Shown here piece after piece: positions 42,883-52,173 of a stretch of 64,000 bases of DNA; the stretch's first letter is position 1, and every line of letters begins with the position of its first letter. Under the pieces are notes generated by a model. It did no database searches. It was not told the DNA's origin and saw only the letters and a program-made list of their open reading frames with translations. A program made the translations under genes and the position numbers. Source of the DNA: CAINVV01 sp037137375 (GTDB taxonomy: Bacteria; Bacteroidota; Bacteroidia; Bacteroidales; Prolixibacteraceae); contig JBAXKJ010000003.1 of assembly GCA_037137375.1 (NCBI GenBank), positions 153,068-217,067 of the forward strand, read 5' to 3'.

Positions 42883-43860
42883 ATGAGCAAGGCGAAAATT
42901 AAGGTTGGGATTATTGGCGGAGCAGGATATACTGCCGGAGAGCTGGTTCGGATACTGCTCTATCATCCGAAGGCTGAATTGAAATACGTACAAAGCAGCA
43001 GCAACAGCGGCCGGCCGGTGACTTCGATTCATCGCGACCTTTTCGACGAGACGGATCTTGTCTTCTCAGAGGTAAATTTGCAGGATATAGATGTGCTTTT
43101 CCTCTGCTCGGGTCATGGGAAATCGGTCGAATTTATGTCGAAGACCACTCTCCCGGGGAATGTCAAAATCATCGATCTCAGCCACGACTTCCGACTCCAA
43201 AGAGAAGGGAATGATTTTGTCTACGGCCTACCGGAACTGAACAGAAAAGCGATACAATCCGCTGCCAGAATTGCGAATCCTGGTTGCTTTGCCACCGGTA
43301 TCCAGTTGGCATTATTGCCGTTAGCCGCGGCAGGTCTCATCCATGATAACCTTCATGTGCACGCCATCACCGGTTCGACCGGAGCGGGACAGGCGCCTTC
43401 GAGTACCTCCCATTTTAGCTGGCGGGATAACAATCTATCTGTATATAAGGCTTTTGAACATCAACACCTCGGTGAAATTGCACAAAGTCTGAAACAGTCA
43501 CAACCCGGACTTAACCACGATATCTTCTTTATCCCCATTCGGGGAAACCACACCCGTGGCATTTTCACCACGATCCACACCAGTTTTGAAGGCCCATTGG
43601 CAGATGCCTGTCAGCTGTATTATAACTTCTATAAGACCCATCCTTTCGTCCATCTGACAGATGAGAATCCGGATCTTAAGCAAGTCGTTAATACCAATAA
43701 ATGCCTGCTTTACCTCGAAAAACATGGTTCTCAGCTGATGATCATCTCCTGCATCGATAACCTTTTAAAGGGCGCTTCCGGTCAGGCGGTTCAGAATATG
43801 AACCTGCTATTCGGACTAGAAGAAACCGCCGGACTTTATTTAAAAGCAAGTGCTTTTTAG
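42883..43860 (+). CDS. argC: N-acyl-gamma-glutamyl-phosphate reductase
   Basis: A 325-residue protein. The N-terminal NADP-binding motif is IGIIGGAGYTAGELVRILL-like (residues 9-25), the catalytic Cys is in ARIANPGCFATGIQLALLPL at about 130-149, and the catalytic His is in GNHTRGIFTTIH near 224. It reduces the acylglutamyl phosphate made by ArgB to the semialdehyde used by ArgD. It is the first gene of a tight run argC-argD-proC-xre/cupin-proB-proA-argF'-argB-argE. Confidence 0.96.
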   Translation: MSKAKIKVGIIGGAGYTAGELVRILLYHPKAELKYVQSSSNSGRPVTSIHRDLFDETDLVFSEVNLQDIDVLFLCSGHGKSVEFMSKTTLPGNVKIIDLSHDFRLQREGNDFVYGLPELNRKAIQSAARIANPGCFATGIQLALLPLAAAGLIHDNLHVHAITGSTGAGQAPSSTSHFSWRDNNLSVYKAFEHQHLGEIAQSLKQSQPGLNHDIFFIPIRGNHTRGIFTTIHTSFEGPLADACQLYYNFYKTHPFVHLTDENPDLKQVVNTNKCLLYLEKHGSQLMIISCIDNLLKGASGQAVQNMNLLFGLEETAGLYLKASAF

Positions 43861-43878
43861 CAAAATAAAATAATACAC

Positions 43879-45009
43879 ATGAATCTTTTTGACGTTTATC
43901 CCCTGTATGACCTCACACCGGTCTCGGCTTCAGGCTGCACCATCACCGATGATAAAGGCATTCAATACCTCGATTTGTACGGAGGCCATGCAGTTATTTC
44001 TGTCGGGCACAGTCATCCGCATTATATAAAGCGCATCAGCGACCAGCTCAAGGGCATCGGATTCTACTCGAATTCTGTTCAAAACCCCATGCAGGTTGAG
44101 CTGGCAAAGAAGCTGGGTGAGCAATCAGGGTACGAAGATTATGCCCTTTTTCTCTGCAATTCAGGAGCGGAAGCCAACGAAAATGCACTGAAGCTGGCTT
44201 CTTTTGTGACCGGCAAGAAGAGGGTCATCGCCTTCGATAAATCTTTCCACGGACGAACGTCTGCAGCTGTTGCCATGACGGATAATCCCAAAATCGTGGC
44301 CCCTATCAACGATGTCCACGACAGGCTGATCCTGCCACTCAATGATGTGGAGGCTTTAAGGAAGGCCCTTGCAGGGGGAGAAGTGGCAGCTGTTTTGGTA
44401 GAAGGTATCCAGGGAATTGGCGGTTGCAGGGTGCCTGATCCGGCCTTTTTAAGGGAAACAAGCAGGATGTGCAAAGAAATGGGGGTAGTTTTCATCTTGG
44501 ATGAAATACAATCCGGTTATGGCAGAAGCGGAAAATTCTTTGCCCATCAGCACGCCGGAATCCGCCCTGATGTGATCACCGTTGCCAAAGGGATGGGGAA
44601 CGGTTTCCCGGTAGGGGGAGTCCTTATTTCGCCTGAATATAAACCCTGGCATGGGATGTTGGGAACGACATTTGGTGGAAATTACCTCGCCTGTGCTGCA
44701 AGTCTTGCAGTACTTGAAATTATGGAACAGGAGAAATTGATCGAAAATGCGGCTAAGGTAGGAGGCTTTCTGATGAATGAACTGGCTTCTTTCAAACAGA
44801 TCAAGGAAATCCGGGGGAAAGGCCTTATGATTGGTCTCGAATTTGATGGACCGGTTGCAGGGCTGCGGAAGAATCTTCTGTTTGACGAGAAAATATTTAC
44901 CGGCGTAACCGGGACCAATGTCATCAGGATTCTGCCTCCGCTGACTTTAACGTTAAATGATGCCTCCCGTTTTCTGGAAGCCTTCGCACGTTTGTCGAAA
45001 AATATGTAA
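43879..45009 (+). CDS. argD: N-acylornithine aminotransferase
   Basis: A 376-residue class III PLP aminotransferase. Seen are NSGAEANENALKLAS at about 94-108 (PLP phosphate site), FDKSFHGRTSAAVAMT, the Asp in FILDEIQSGYGRSGKFFA, and the PLP Lys in ITVAKGMGNGFPVGGVL. It converts N-acyl-glutamate semialdehyde to N-acyl-ornithine with glutamate as amino donor, and may also act on succinyl substrates. It starts 18 bases after argC and ends 27 bases before proC. Confidence 0.95.
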   Translation: MNLFDVYPLYDLTPVSASGCTITDDKGIQYLDLYGGHAVISVGHSHPHYIKRISDQLKGIGFYSNSVQNPMQVELAKKLGEQSGYEDYALFLCNSGAEANENALKLASFVTGKKRVIAFDKSFHGRTSAAVAMTDNPKIVAPINDVHDRLILPLNDVEALRKALAGGEVAAVLVEGIQGIGGCRVPDPAFLRETSRMCKEMGVVFILDEIQSGYGRSGKFFAHQHAGIRPDVITVAKGMGNGFPVGGVLISPEYKPWHGMLGTTFGGNYLACAASLAVLEIMEQEKLIENAAKVGGFLMNELASFKQIKEIRGKGLMIGLEFDGPVAGLRKNLLFDEKIFTGVTGTNVIRILPPLTLTLNDASRFLEAFARLSKNM

Positions 45010-45036
45010 TTTGCACACAATATATATAGGTAGGTC

Positions 45037-45840
45037 ATGCAAATCAAGAACATCAACATAGGAATCATTGGGGGCGGAAATCTCGGTCTGTCGGTGGCAG
45101 AAGGCTTCCTGAAAGCCGGTATCGATGCCTCAAAAATCACGGTCACCAGACGCAGGGTTCATCTTTTGGAGGATCTTCACAAAAAGGGCGTGCGTATTGA
45201 AAAGGATAATTCAAAGGCCGTTAACGGGCAGGAGGTCATTATTCTTGCCGTTAAACCTTATCAGGCGGTGGATATTCTCAAAGAGTTGCGCCCCTGTCTG
45301 AAGCCAGGACAAATTCTCCTTTCTCTGATGACAGGCATTACCATTGAAGAGATGAGCAAACAGGTCCCGGAAGGAGTGCTGATTTTCAGGGTCATGCCCA
45401 ATACTGCCGTGGCTTTGCAAGAATCCATGACACTCATCGCGGCTCCGGATTGTGAGGAAGCCGTTCAGAAAATGGTCGGTGATCTCTTCGACACGCTCGG
45501 GAAAGTCATTTTTATCAACGAGGAGCTGATGGCCGCCGCGACCGTTCTGGGAGCCTGCGGAATAGCATTTGCACTTAGGTTTATACGTGCCGCTATTCAA
45601 GGAGGGGTAGAGATAGGCTTCGGTGCCGATGTTGCACAGCAGATTGTAGCTCAAACAGTTAAGGGCGCTACTGAATTGATTTTGCAAACCGGCCGCCATC
45701 CTGAACAGGAAATTGACAAAGTGACGACACCCAAGGGCATTACCATCTCCGGATTGAATGAAATGGAGCATCAGGGCTTCTCTTCAGCGCTGATCCGCGG
45801 ACTCCTTGTGTCATACAATAAATTGAACAATATTAAATAG
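45037..45840 (+). CDS. proC: Pyrroline-5-carboxylate reductase
   Basis: A 267-residue protein with the N-terminal NAD(P) motif IGIIGGGNLGLSVAEGFLKAG and the C-terminal P5C reductase dimerisation region with QTVKGATELIL and the conserved substrate loop VTTPKGITISGLNEME. It performs the last step of proline synthesis. Its position between argD and proBA means that proline and arginine synthesis, which both begin with glutamate, share a transcript here. Confidence 0.94.
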   Translation: MQIKNINIGIIGGGNLGLSVAEGFLKAGIDASKITVTRRRVHLLEDLHKKGVRIEKDNSKAVNGQEVIILAVKPYQAVDILKELRPCLKPGQILLSLMTGITIEEMSKQVPEGVLIFRVMPNTAVALQESMTLIAAPDCEEAVQKMVGDLFDTLGKVIFINEELMAAATVLGACGIAFALRFIRAAIQGGVEIGFGADVAQQIVAQTVKGATELILQTGRHPEQEIDKVTTPKGITISGLNEMEHQGFSSALIRGLLVSYNKLNNIK

Positions 45841-45858
45841 ACCTGAAAAAATACTGAT

Positions 45859-46410
45859 ATGGAACGACAAATCATTGAGATAGCTGACCGTCTCAGGAGT
45901 ATGCGCGAATCCTTGGAAATATCACCCGAAAAGGCCGCCCATACCTGTGAATTATCCGTTTCGGATTACTTGAAACTGGAAAGCGGTGAATCCGATATTC
46001 CGGTTAGCATTCTGCATCGCATGGCCCGTCATTTCGGATTTGATATTACGACTCTTCTCACCGGCGAGCAACCGCATGTCCATACTTTCGACCTTACCAG
46101 GAAAGGCAAGGGGGTAGTTGTACAACGCCGTCACTCTTATAATTACGAATCATTGGCATCTAATTTTGTCAACCGGAAAGCCGACCCGTATTTTATGATC
46201 GTCGAACCCAAGGAAGACCCGGAGATAACGGTCAATTCGCATCCTGGTCAGGAATTCAATTACGTTCTGGAAGGGCAGCTGAAAGTATGTATTGGCGAAA
46301 ATGAATTGATCCTGAATCCCGGGGATTCTGTTTATTTTGACTCGGCAATTCCTCATGGAATGCAGGCAATGAATGGTCGCGTCGCGAGGTTTTTGGCGGT
46401 GGTCCTTTAA
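45859..46410 (+). CDS. XRE-family regulator with C-terminal cupin domain
   Basis: A 183-residue protein. An N-terminal helix-turn-helix (about 8-60, LRSMRESLEISPEKAAHTCELSVSDYLKLESGESDIPVSILHRMARHFG) is followed by a cupin_2 domain at about 105-180 with HPGQEFNYVLEGQLKVCIGENELILNPGDSVYFDSAIPHGMQA, including the cupin His and Glu residues. Proteins of this design sense a small ligand in the cupin pocket and regulate nearby genes; the ligand is unknown. Here it sits within the arginine/proline run, 18 bases after proC and 12 before proB, so it is a candidate second regulator of this cluster beside ArgR. Confidence 0.88.
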   Translation: MERQIIEIADRLRSMRESLEISPEKAAHTCELSVSDYLKLESGESDIPVSILHRMARHFGFDITTLLTGEQPHVHTFDLTRKGKGVVVQRRHSYNYESLASNFVNRKADPYFMIVEPKEDPEITVNSHPGQEFNYVLEGQLKVCIGENELILNPGDSVYFDSAIPHGMQAMNGRVARFLAVVL

Positions 46411-46422
46411 TTTCTAAAAATA

Positions 46423-47514
46423 ATGGGTGATTCTCAGATATTCAAGAAGATTGTCGTAAAAGTTGGCAGTAACGTCCTCACCAGAGAGGACGGGATGTTG
46501 AATATCTCCCGGATGGCACATATTGTCGAGCAGATTGCACAACTGAAGAAAGAAGGTGTGCAGGTGATTCTGGTCACTTCTGGCGCCGTTGCAGCCGGTC
46601 GGGCAGAAGTTGAACCTCTCAGAAAACTGGATCCTGTATCCAGCAGACAGTTATGGTCGGCGGTCGGACAGGTGAAATTGATCAACCGATATGCAGATCT
46701 TTTCCAGGAACAGGGAGTCACGTGTGCGCAGGTGCTCACCACTAAGGAAAATTTCGGCGACAGGCTTCACTATCTGAACATGCGTAACTGCATTCAGACG
46801 CTCCTCGAAAACGATGTTGTTCCCGTTGTTAATGAGAACGATACGATTTCTGTTACGGAACTTATGTTTACCGATAATGACGAACTCTCCGGATTGATCG
46901 CCTCCATGATGGACATGGAAGCATTGATTCTACTATCCAATGTGGACGGCGTCTACACTGCCTCCCCGGAACAGGAGGGCAGTAAGCTGATCCGGACAAT
47001 TCATCAAAACCGATCCACTGAAGGAATAAATATCTCCACCAAGAAATCGAATTTCGGTCGGGGAGGCATGCTCACAAAATATCACATCGCTGCCAAACTT
47101 GCCGGTCAGGGTATCTCTGTTTTTATCGCCAATGGCTTCAGGGAGAATATTTTAAATAAAATATTGAAGGGGGATACTGAATCAGCTTTTACCCATTTTC
47201 TTCCTTCTTTAAAAAAGTCCAGTGGTGTGCGCAAATGGCTTTCCCATTCTGACGATTTCGCCCGGGGTGAAGTAGTGATCAACGAAGGTGCCAAAACGGC
47301 CCTGCTTTCAGATCGTGCCGTCAGTCTGTTGATGATAGGAATATCCTCTGTATCAGGGTATTTCAAGGACGGGGATATTGTGAGGATCAAGGACGACGAA
47401 GGAAATTTACTGGGACTTGGCAAGACCTCCTTTTCTTCTGAGGAGACCGAATCTGAAAAGGGGGGTAAGCGGACAAAACCATTTATTCATTACGATTATC
47501 TTTATCTGATCTGA
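46423..47514 (+). CDS. proB: Glutamate 5-kinase with C-terminal PUA domain
   Basis: A 363-residue protein. The amino-acid-kinase domain begins IVVKVGSNVLTREDG, with VTSGAVAAGRAEVEP, NENDTISVTEL and ILLSNVDGVYT. The C-terminal PUA domain (about 280-350) has FARGEVVINEGAKTALLSDRAVSLLMIGISSVSGYFKDGDIV. It phosphorylates glutamate to open proline synthesis and is normally feedback-inhibited by proline. Its last base is the first base of the proA ATG (47514), so the two are translationally coupled. Confidence 0.95.
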   Translation: MGDSQIFKKIVVKVGSNVLTREDGMLNISRMAHIVEQIAQLKKEGVQVILVTSGAVAAGRAEVEPLRKLDPVSSRQLWSAVGQVKLINRYADLFQEQGVTCAQVLTTKENFGDRLHYLNMRNCIQTLLENDVVPVVNENDTISVTELMFTDNDELSGLIASMMDMEALILLSNVDGVYTASPEQEGSKLIRTIHQNRSTEGINISTKKSNFGRGGMLTKYHIAAKLAGQGISVFIANGFRENILNKILKGDTESAFTHFLPSLKKSSGVRKWLSHSDDFARGEVVINEGAKTALLSDRAVSLLMIGISSVSGYFKDGDIVRIKDDEGNLLGLGKTSFSSEETESEKGGKRTKPFIHYDYLYLI

Positions 47515-48767
47515 TGGCTGAAAAATATACCGAAATTTTTAAACTTGCCGTCCGGGCAAGCAGAAGGTTGGCCCAAATTCCTACCGGGAAAATCAATCAG
47601 CTACTTCTGCAGCTCGCCGACGCCACCGAAGCCTCCGCCGACGAAATCCTGTTACAGAATCAGAAGGACCTCGACAGGATGGATCCTTCCGATCCGAAAT
47701 ATGACAGGCTCAAATTAACCGTAACGAGAATCGGAGCTATCGCTGCAGATATCAGGAATGTGGCTGCTTTGCCTTCCCCGGTAGGAAAAATTTTAAGCCA
47801 GGAGACGCTTTCCAATGGATTGCGAATTACGAAAATCAGTGTGCCTTTTGGAGTGATTGGCGTCATCTACGAGGCTCGCCCAAATGTGACATTTGATGTT
47901 TTTTCCCTCTGCATAAAAGCTGGAAATGCCGTTGTTCTGAAGGGAGGAAGTGATGCGGTCTATTCCAATGAGGCGATCACAGCCATTATCAAACGGGTGC
48001 TGAAATCCTGTGATATGGATGAAAATATCCTGACGATGCTTCCACCGGACAGGGAAGCAACAACGGCTTTGTTAAATGCCCGGGGCTTCGTTGAGCTGAT
48101 TATCCCAAGAGGAAGTCAGGCTTTGATCGATTTCGTGAGGGAGAATTCAAAGATTCCGGTCATCGAGACAGGCGCCGGCATCTGCCACACTTATTTTGAT
48201 ATAGAGGGTGATTTGGAGATTGGCCGTAAGGTTGTTTTCAATGCAAAGACACGGCGGGTCAGTGTTTGCAATGCCCTCGACTGCCTGGTGATTCATCGCG
48301 GGAGAATAAGCGATCTGGCTTCTCTGGCCTCACCCCTGGCCGGTCGAAGGGTGCAAATATTCGCAGATCCGGAAGCATTAAAAGCATTATTGGGTAAATA
48401 CCCTTCCGAATTACTGCACCCTGCCGTTGAAGAATCTTTTGGAACCGAGTTCCTGGATTACAAGATGGCAATAAAAACAGTAACTTCGTTTGAAGAAGCC
48501 CTGGAACACATTGCGACCTTCAGTTCAAAGCACAGTGAAGCGATCATCACTGCCAACCGCGAAACGATTGCCAGATTTCTGTCAGCAGTGGATGCGGCTG
48601 CCGTCTATGCCAATGCCAGTACCGCCTTTACCGATGGAGCGCAGTTTGGTTTGGGAGCTGAAATAGGTATCAGCACTCAGAAATTGCATGCCCGCGGACC
48701 GATGGCGCTGCAGGAGATCACCTCCTATAAATGGATTGTAGAAGGCGACGGACAAATTAGGGAATAA
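47514..48767 (+). CDS. proA: Glutamate-5-semialdehyde dehydrogenase
   Basis: A 417-residue aldehyde-dehydrogenase-fold protein. Seen are PFGVIGVIYEARPNVTFDVFSLCIKAGNAVVLKGG at about 110-145, IPRGSQALIDFV, and the nucleophile Cys in RRVSVCNALDCLVIHR at about 250. It reduces glutamyl-5-phosphate to the semialdehyde that cyclises to P5C for ProC. It overlaps proB by one base and lies 13 bases before argF'. Confidence 0.95.
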   Translation: MAEKYTEIFKLAVRASRRLAQIPTGKINQLLLQLADATEASADEILLQNQKDLDRMDPSDPKYDRLKLTVTRIGAIAADIRNVAALPSPVGKILSQETLSNGLRITKISVPFGVIGVIYEARPNVTFDVFSLCIKAGNAVVLKGGSDAVYSNEAITAIIKRVLKSCDMDENILTMLPPDREATTALLNARGFVELIIPRGSQALIDFVRENSKIPVIETGAGICHTYFDIEGDLEIGRKVVFNAKTRRVSVCNALDCLVIHRGRISDLASLASPLAGRRVQIFADPEALKALLGKYPSELLHPAVEESFGTEFLDYKMAIKTVTSFEEALEHIATFSSKHSEAIITANRETIARFLSAVDAAAVYANASTAFTDGAQFGLGAEIGISTQKLHARGPMALQEITSYKWIVEGDGQIRE

Positions 48768-48780
48768 TAAATAATATATA

Positions 48781-49731
48781 ATGAGAAATTTTACTTCAGT
48801 ATACGATATTCCCGACCTCAAAGAGGCGGTAAAAACAGCCCTGGAAATCAAGAAAAACCCCTATACCCTTCAACATCTTGGTAAGAACAAAACCATGGTG
48901 CTGATCTTCTTCGACTCCAGTTTAAGAACCCGTTTAAGTACCCAGAAGGCGGCCATGAATCTGGGTATGAATACGATGGTGTTAAATGTCAAACAGGACG
49001 GATGGAGCCTCGAATCCGAGCTGGGTGTCGTGATGGATGGCGATAAGCCGGAACACCTGCGTGAGGCGATTCCCGTTATAGGTACTTATTGCGACGTGAT
49101 AGGCGTTCGGGCCTTCGCCCGTTTTGAGAGCAAAGAGGACGATTATCAGGAGAAAATCCTGAACCAGTTTATCGAATTTGCCGGCGTCCCGGTAGTAAGT
49201 ATGGAAGCGGCAACCCGCCACCCACTGCAGAGTTTTGCTGATCTTATTACAATCGAGGAATACAAGCAAAAAGCTAAACCCAAAGTCGTCATCACCTGGG
49301 CTCCTCATCCAAAAGCCCTTCCACAGGCGGTACCCAACTCTTTTATCGAATGGATGCGGAAGACCGATTATGAGCTGGTTGTCACACATCCAGCTGGGTA
49401 TGAACTGGCTCCGGAATTCATGGGTGATCTGAAAGTTGAATACGATCAGAACAAAGCCTTCGAAGGTGCCGACTTCATCTACGCTAAAAACTGGTCGGCT
49501 TATGGCGATTATGGTAAGATTCTGTCCAAAGACATGAACTGGACCGTCACCATGGAAAAGATGCTGCTGACAAATAATGCCAAATTCATGCATTGCCTGC
49601 CTGTCAGAAGAAATATGATTGTGACAGACGAAGTTTTGGACAGTAATTTGTCTATTGTTGTGAAGGAAGCAGAAAATCGTGTATATTCGGCCCAGACAGT
49701 TTTAAAAATGATACTGGAGAATAATTTATGA
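48781..49731 (+). CDS. argF': N-succinylornithine-type carbamoyltransferase (ArgF')
   Basis: A 316-residue transcarbamylase. The carbamoyl-phosphate loop is FDSSLRTRLST at about 44-54, HPLQSFAD is near 137, and HCLP appears as MHCLPVRR near 264. In place of the ornithine-specific SMG loop it has features of acylornithine enzymes. Residue 90 is Pro in MDGDKPEHL. In the family, Pro at this position marks the Bacteroides succinylornithine enzyme (Pro90), while Glu marks the Xanthomonas acetylornithine enzyme. It makes N-succinylcitrulline from N-succinylornithine and carbamoyl phosphate. Specificity is inferred from this residue, not shown. Its stop overlaps the argB start by four bases. Confidence 0.9.
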   Translation: MRNFTSVYDIPDLKEAVKTALEIKKNPYTLQHLGKNKTMVLIFFDSSLRTRLSTQKAAMNLGMNTMVLNVKQDGWSLESELGVVMDGDKPEHLREAIPVIGTYCDVIGVRAFARFESKEDDYQEKILNQFIEFAGVPVVSMEAATRHPLQSFADLITIEEYKQKAKPKVVITWAPHPKALPQAVPNSFIEWMRKTDYELVVTHPAGYELAPEFMGDLKVEYDQNKAFEGADFIYAKNWSAYGDYGKILSKDMNWTVTMEKMLLTNNAKFMHCLPVRRNMIVTDEVLDSNLSIVVKEAENRVYSAQTVLKMILENNL

Positions 49732-50507
49732 GAGATCATCTGACCATAGTGAAGGTTGGCGGAAATGTCGTTGAGGAAGAAGCTTCCTTAAAATCCTTGT
49801 TAAAAGACTTTTCCCGCATTGCCGGGTATAAGATTCTGGTTCATGGCGGTGGTAAGACCGCGACGATCCTGTCTGAAAAGCTGGGCATCGAAAGCAAGTT
49901 GGTCGAAGGACGCAGAATTACGGATGAGGATACTTTGAAGGTCGTAACGATGGTTTATGCCGGACTGGTCAACAAGAATATCGTTGCCGGACTGCAGGCG
50001 CTGGGGAATAATGCTATCGGATTAACGGGTGCAGACCTGAATATTATCCTTGCCTCCAAACGACCTGTCGGAGAAATCGATTACGGCTATGTTGGCGATA
50101 TAAAATTCGTTAACTATCAGTCTTTGAATGAATTACTTAACAGTGGCGCTGTTCCAGTGATGGCTCCTATCACACATGACGGCCGTGGTCAGCTGCTCAA
50201 CACCAATGCTGATACCATCGCCTCTGAACTGGCTGTGGCCATGTGTTTCGATTATGATGTCCGGCTGATCTTCTGTTTCGAGAAAAGCGGTGTCCTGATG
50301 AACGAGGCAGATCCTACTTCCAAAATCAATGAAATCAATCCGTCTCTCTTCGCGGAGTTGAAAAAGAATGGTGTCGTTTCCGGGGGTATGATTCCAAAAT
50401 TAGCCGATGGTTTTGCCGCCTTAAACAGAGGCGTCGGTGTGGTGGTTATCACCAATCCTGCCGGTATCTCCGAAGGGTTAAGAGGAACCAGACTGGTTCT
50501 GGAATAA
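49728..50507 (+). CDS. argB: N-acylglutamate kinase
   Basis: A 259-residue amino-acid-kinase-fold protein. Seen are VKVGGNVVEEE at the start, LVHGGGKTATILSEKLGIE near 38, GLTGADLNIILASKR and NINADTIASELA-like (NTNADTIASELAVA) near 165, and GGMIPKL near 222. It phosphorylates the acylglutamate made by the GNAT enzyme. It lacks the N-terminal helix typical of arginine-inhibited hexameric kinases, so feedback inhibition may lie at another step. It is coupled to argF' by a four-base overlap and is followed by argE after 11 bases. Confidence 0.93.
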   Translation: MRDHLTIVKVGGNVVEEEASLKSLLKDFSRIAGYKILVHGGGKTATILSEKLGIESKLVEGRRITDEDTLKVVTMVYAGLVNKNIVAGLQALGNNAIGLTGADLNIILASKRPVGEIDYGYVGDIKFVNYQSLNELLNSGAVPVMAPITHDGRGQLLNTNADTIASELAVAMCFDYDVRLIFCFEKSGVLMNEADPTSKINEINPSLFAELKKNGVVSGGMIPKLADGFAALNRGVGVVVITNPAGISEGLRGTRLVLE

Positions 50508-50518
50508 TTTTTATCCAA

Positions 50519-51577
50519 ATGAACCCGGTTTACATCGAAGATTCCATTGCCCTTTTGCGATCCATGATCAGGATCCCTTCTCTGAGCCGCGAGGAAGGAA
50601 ATGTTGCCACTATGATCGAAGAGCAGCTTGTTGTGTGGGGCTATAAACCCTACCGGGAAGGCAATAATGTCTGGATTTTCTCCTCCCAATGGAACGAGGA
50701 TCTTCCCACTATTTTACTGAATTCCCACATAGATACCGTACGTCCGTCCAAGGCCTGGATCCGCGATCCCTTTGGAGCCGAGATCGTTGAAGATAAATTA
50801 TATGGTCTGGGGAGTAATGACGCTGGTGCCTCAGTCGTTTCGCTCCTTGGAGCCTTCAGACAACTTGAACAGAAACCCCAGCCTTATAACCTGATCTTCT
50901 GCGCCAGTGCCGAGGAGGAAGTCTCCGGTATGAACGGCATTGCCTCCATTTTGGAGCAATTTGGTAAAATTAATCTCGCGGTGGTTGGCGAACCGACCCG
51001 AATGCATATGGCCATCGCAGAAAAAGGACTGTTAGTACTGGATTGTGAAGCGAAAGGGAAGTCGGGACATGCGGCGCGCAATGAAGGTGAAAATGCCATC
51101 TATAAGGCAATGGCGGATATTAAGATCCTGAATGAATTGTCTTTACCAAAGGAATCTCCTATCCTTGGTCCGGTGAAAATTACCGTCACCCAGGTAGAAG
51201 CCGGTAACCAGCATAACGTCGTTCCAGACTCCTGCAGATTTGTCGCAGATGTAAGGACGAACGAATGTTATACCAACCAGGAAGTCTATCAGATTATTGA
51301 TCAGGCTATTGAATCCGAAGTGACACCCAGATCCTTCCGGCTTAATTCTTCCGGCATCCCTCTTGATCACCCTTTTGTTCAACGTGGAAGTTCCCTTGGA
51401 CTAACATCTTACGGATCTCCAACCACCTCAGACCAGGCGGTAATTCCCTATACTTCCGTGAAAATCGGTCCGGGTGATTCCGCCCGTTCCCACACAGCCG
51501 ACGAGTACATCCTTCTCAGCGAAATCAAAAAAGGCATTGAAATTTATTTTCAATTACTAGATCAGCTGGAACTTTAA
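50519..51577 (+). CDS. argE: M20-family N-acylornithine/N-acylcitrulline deacylase (ArgE-like)
   Basis: A 352-residue M20 metallopeptidase. Metal-binding motifs: LLNSHIDTVRPS at about 69, LYGLGSNDAGASVVSLL at about 99 (Asp ligand), ASAEEEVSGMNGI at about 131 (catalytic Glu), and VVGEPTRMHMAIAEKG. The dimerisation insert follows. It removes the acyl group; if ArgF' makes N-succinylcitrulline, this enzyme would release citrulline for ArgG. It is the last gene of the rightward run. Confidence 0.92.
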   Translation: MNPVYIEDSIALLRSMIRIPSLSREEGNVATMIEEQLVVWGYKPYREGNNVWIFSSQWNEDLPTILLNSHIDTVRPSKAWIRDPFGAEIVEDKLYGLGSNDAGASVVSLLGAFRQLEQKPQPYNLIFCASAEEEVSGMNGIASILEQFGKINLAVVGEPTRMHMAIAEKGLLVLDCEAKGKSGHAARNEGENAIYKAMADIKILNELSLPKESPILGPVKITVTQVEAGNQHNVVPDSCRFVADVRTNECYTNQEVYQIIDQAIESEVTPRSFRLNSSGIPLDHPFVQRGSSLGLTSYGSPTTSDQAVIPYTSVKIGPGDSARSHTADEYILLSEIKKGIEIYFQLLDQLEL

Positions 51578-51579
51578 AA

Positions 51580-52137
51580 TCAGTTGAACCGTAGGTCGTC
51601 GTGTTCAATTGTATCCGATGCATCTTCCTCATCTTCATCTACTTCACCCTCATCGAGAGGAATGTCGCCATTGATAATTTTGGTGAAATTTTCGGGTATC
51701 TTTTGCGCTTCAGGAATATAAGGGAAGACATCTACGATCGGGCTCTCGGTGATGCCGCTGATTTCGAAATCGGCCATCATCCCTTTCATCGCCTCGATGA
51801 TCTGATCGTAAGCATTCCTGACCGTATTGGAGAAAACCAGCACATACTGGCTTACCCGTTTCTCTTTCCCATTTTCCTCATCGAAGGTGATGAAGGTGAC
51901 CTTGGCTTTATACCACCGGTCGCCCGTCTCAGAGGGAATGATTTCGGCCAGGTTGGTCCTCGAAATCCTCGTAACCGAGAATTCGCCGCTCACCATGGTA
52001 ACGAGCTCCTTGTATATCCGTGTTTCTGCTTCCGTAAAGGAGATGGCATCGAGCAGATAGGTCTCACTTACTTTCTTTTCGCGGCCATTTTCATCCATCT
52101 TGGAATACTTTGCCGTACATTCAAACCAGGTGTTCAT
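51580..52137 (-). CDS. DUF4494 protein
   Basis: A 185-residue cytoplasmic protein, a conserved Bacteroidota family of unknown function. It starts MNTWFECTAKYSKMDENGREKKVSETYLLDAISFTEAETRIYKE and has a second related half, WYKAKVTFITFDEENGKEKRVSQYVLVFSNTVRNAYDQI, so it may contain two copies of the same fold. The C-terminal tail is very acidic (DEGEVDEDEEDASDTIEHDD). An ATG six bases upstream is less conserved. Convergent with argE: the two stop codons are two bases apart. A heptamer array lies 37 bases upstream of the start. Confidence 0.85.
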   Translation of the reverse strand: MNTWFECTAKYSKMDENGREKKVSETYLLDAISFTEAETRIYKELVTMVSGEFSVTRISRTNLAEIIPSETGDRWYKAKVTFITFDEENGKEKRVSQYVLVFSNTVRNAYDQIIEAMKGMMADFEISGITESPIVDVFPYIPEAQKIPENFTKIINGDIPLDEGEVDEDEEDASDTIEHDDLRFN

Positions 52138-52173
52138 ATGCAAATTTTGATTATTCGTTTATTAATTATTATT

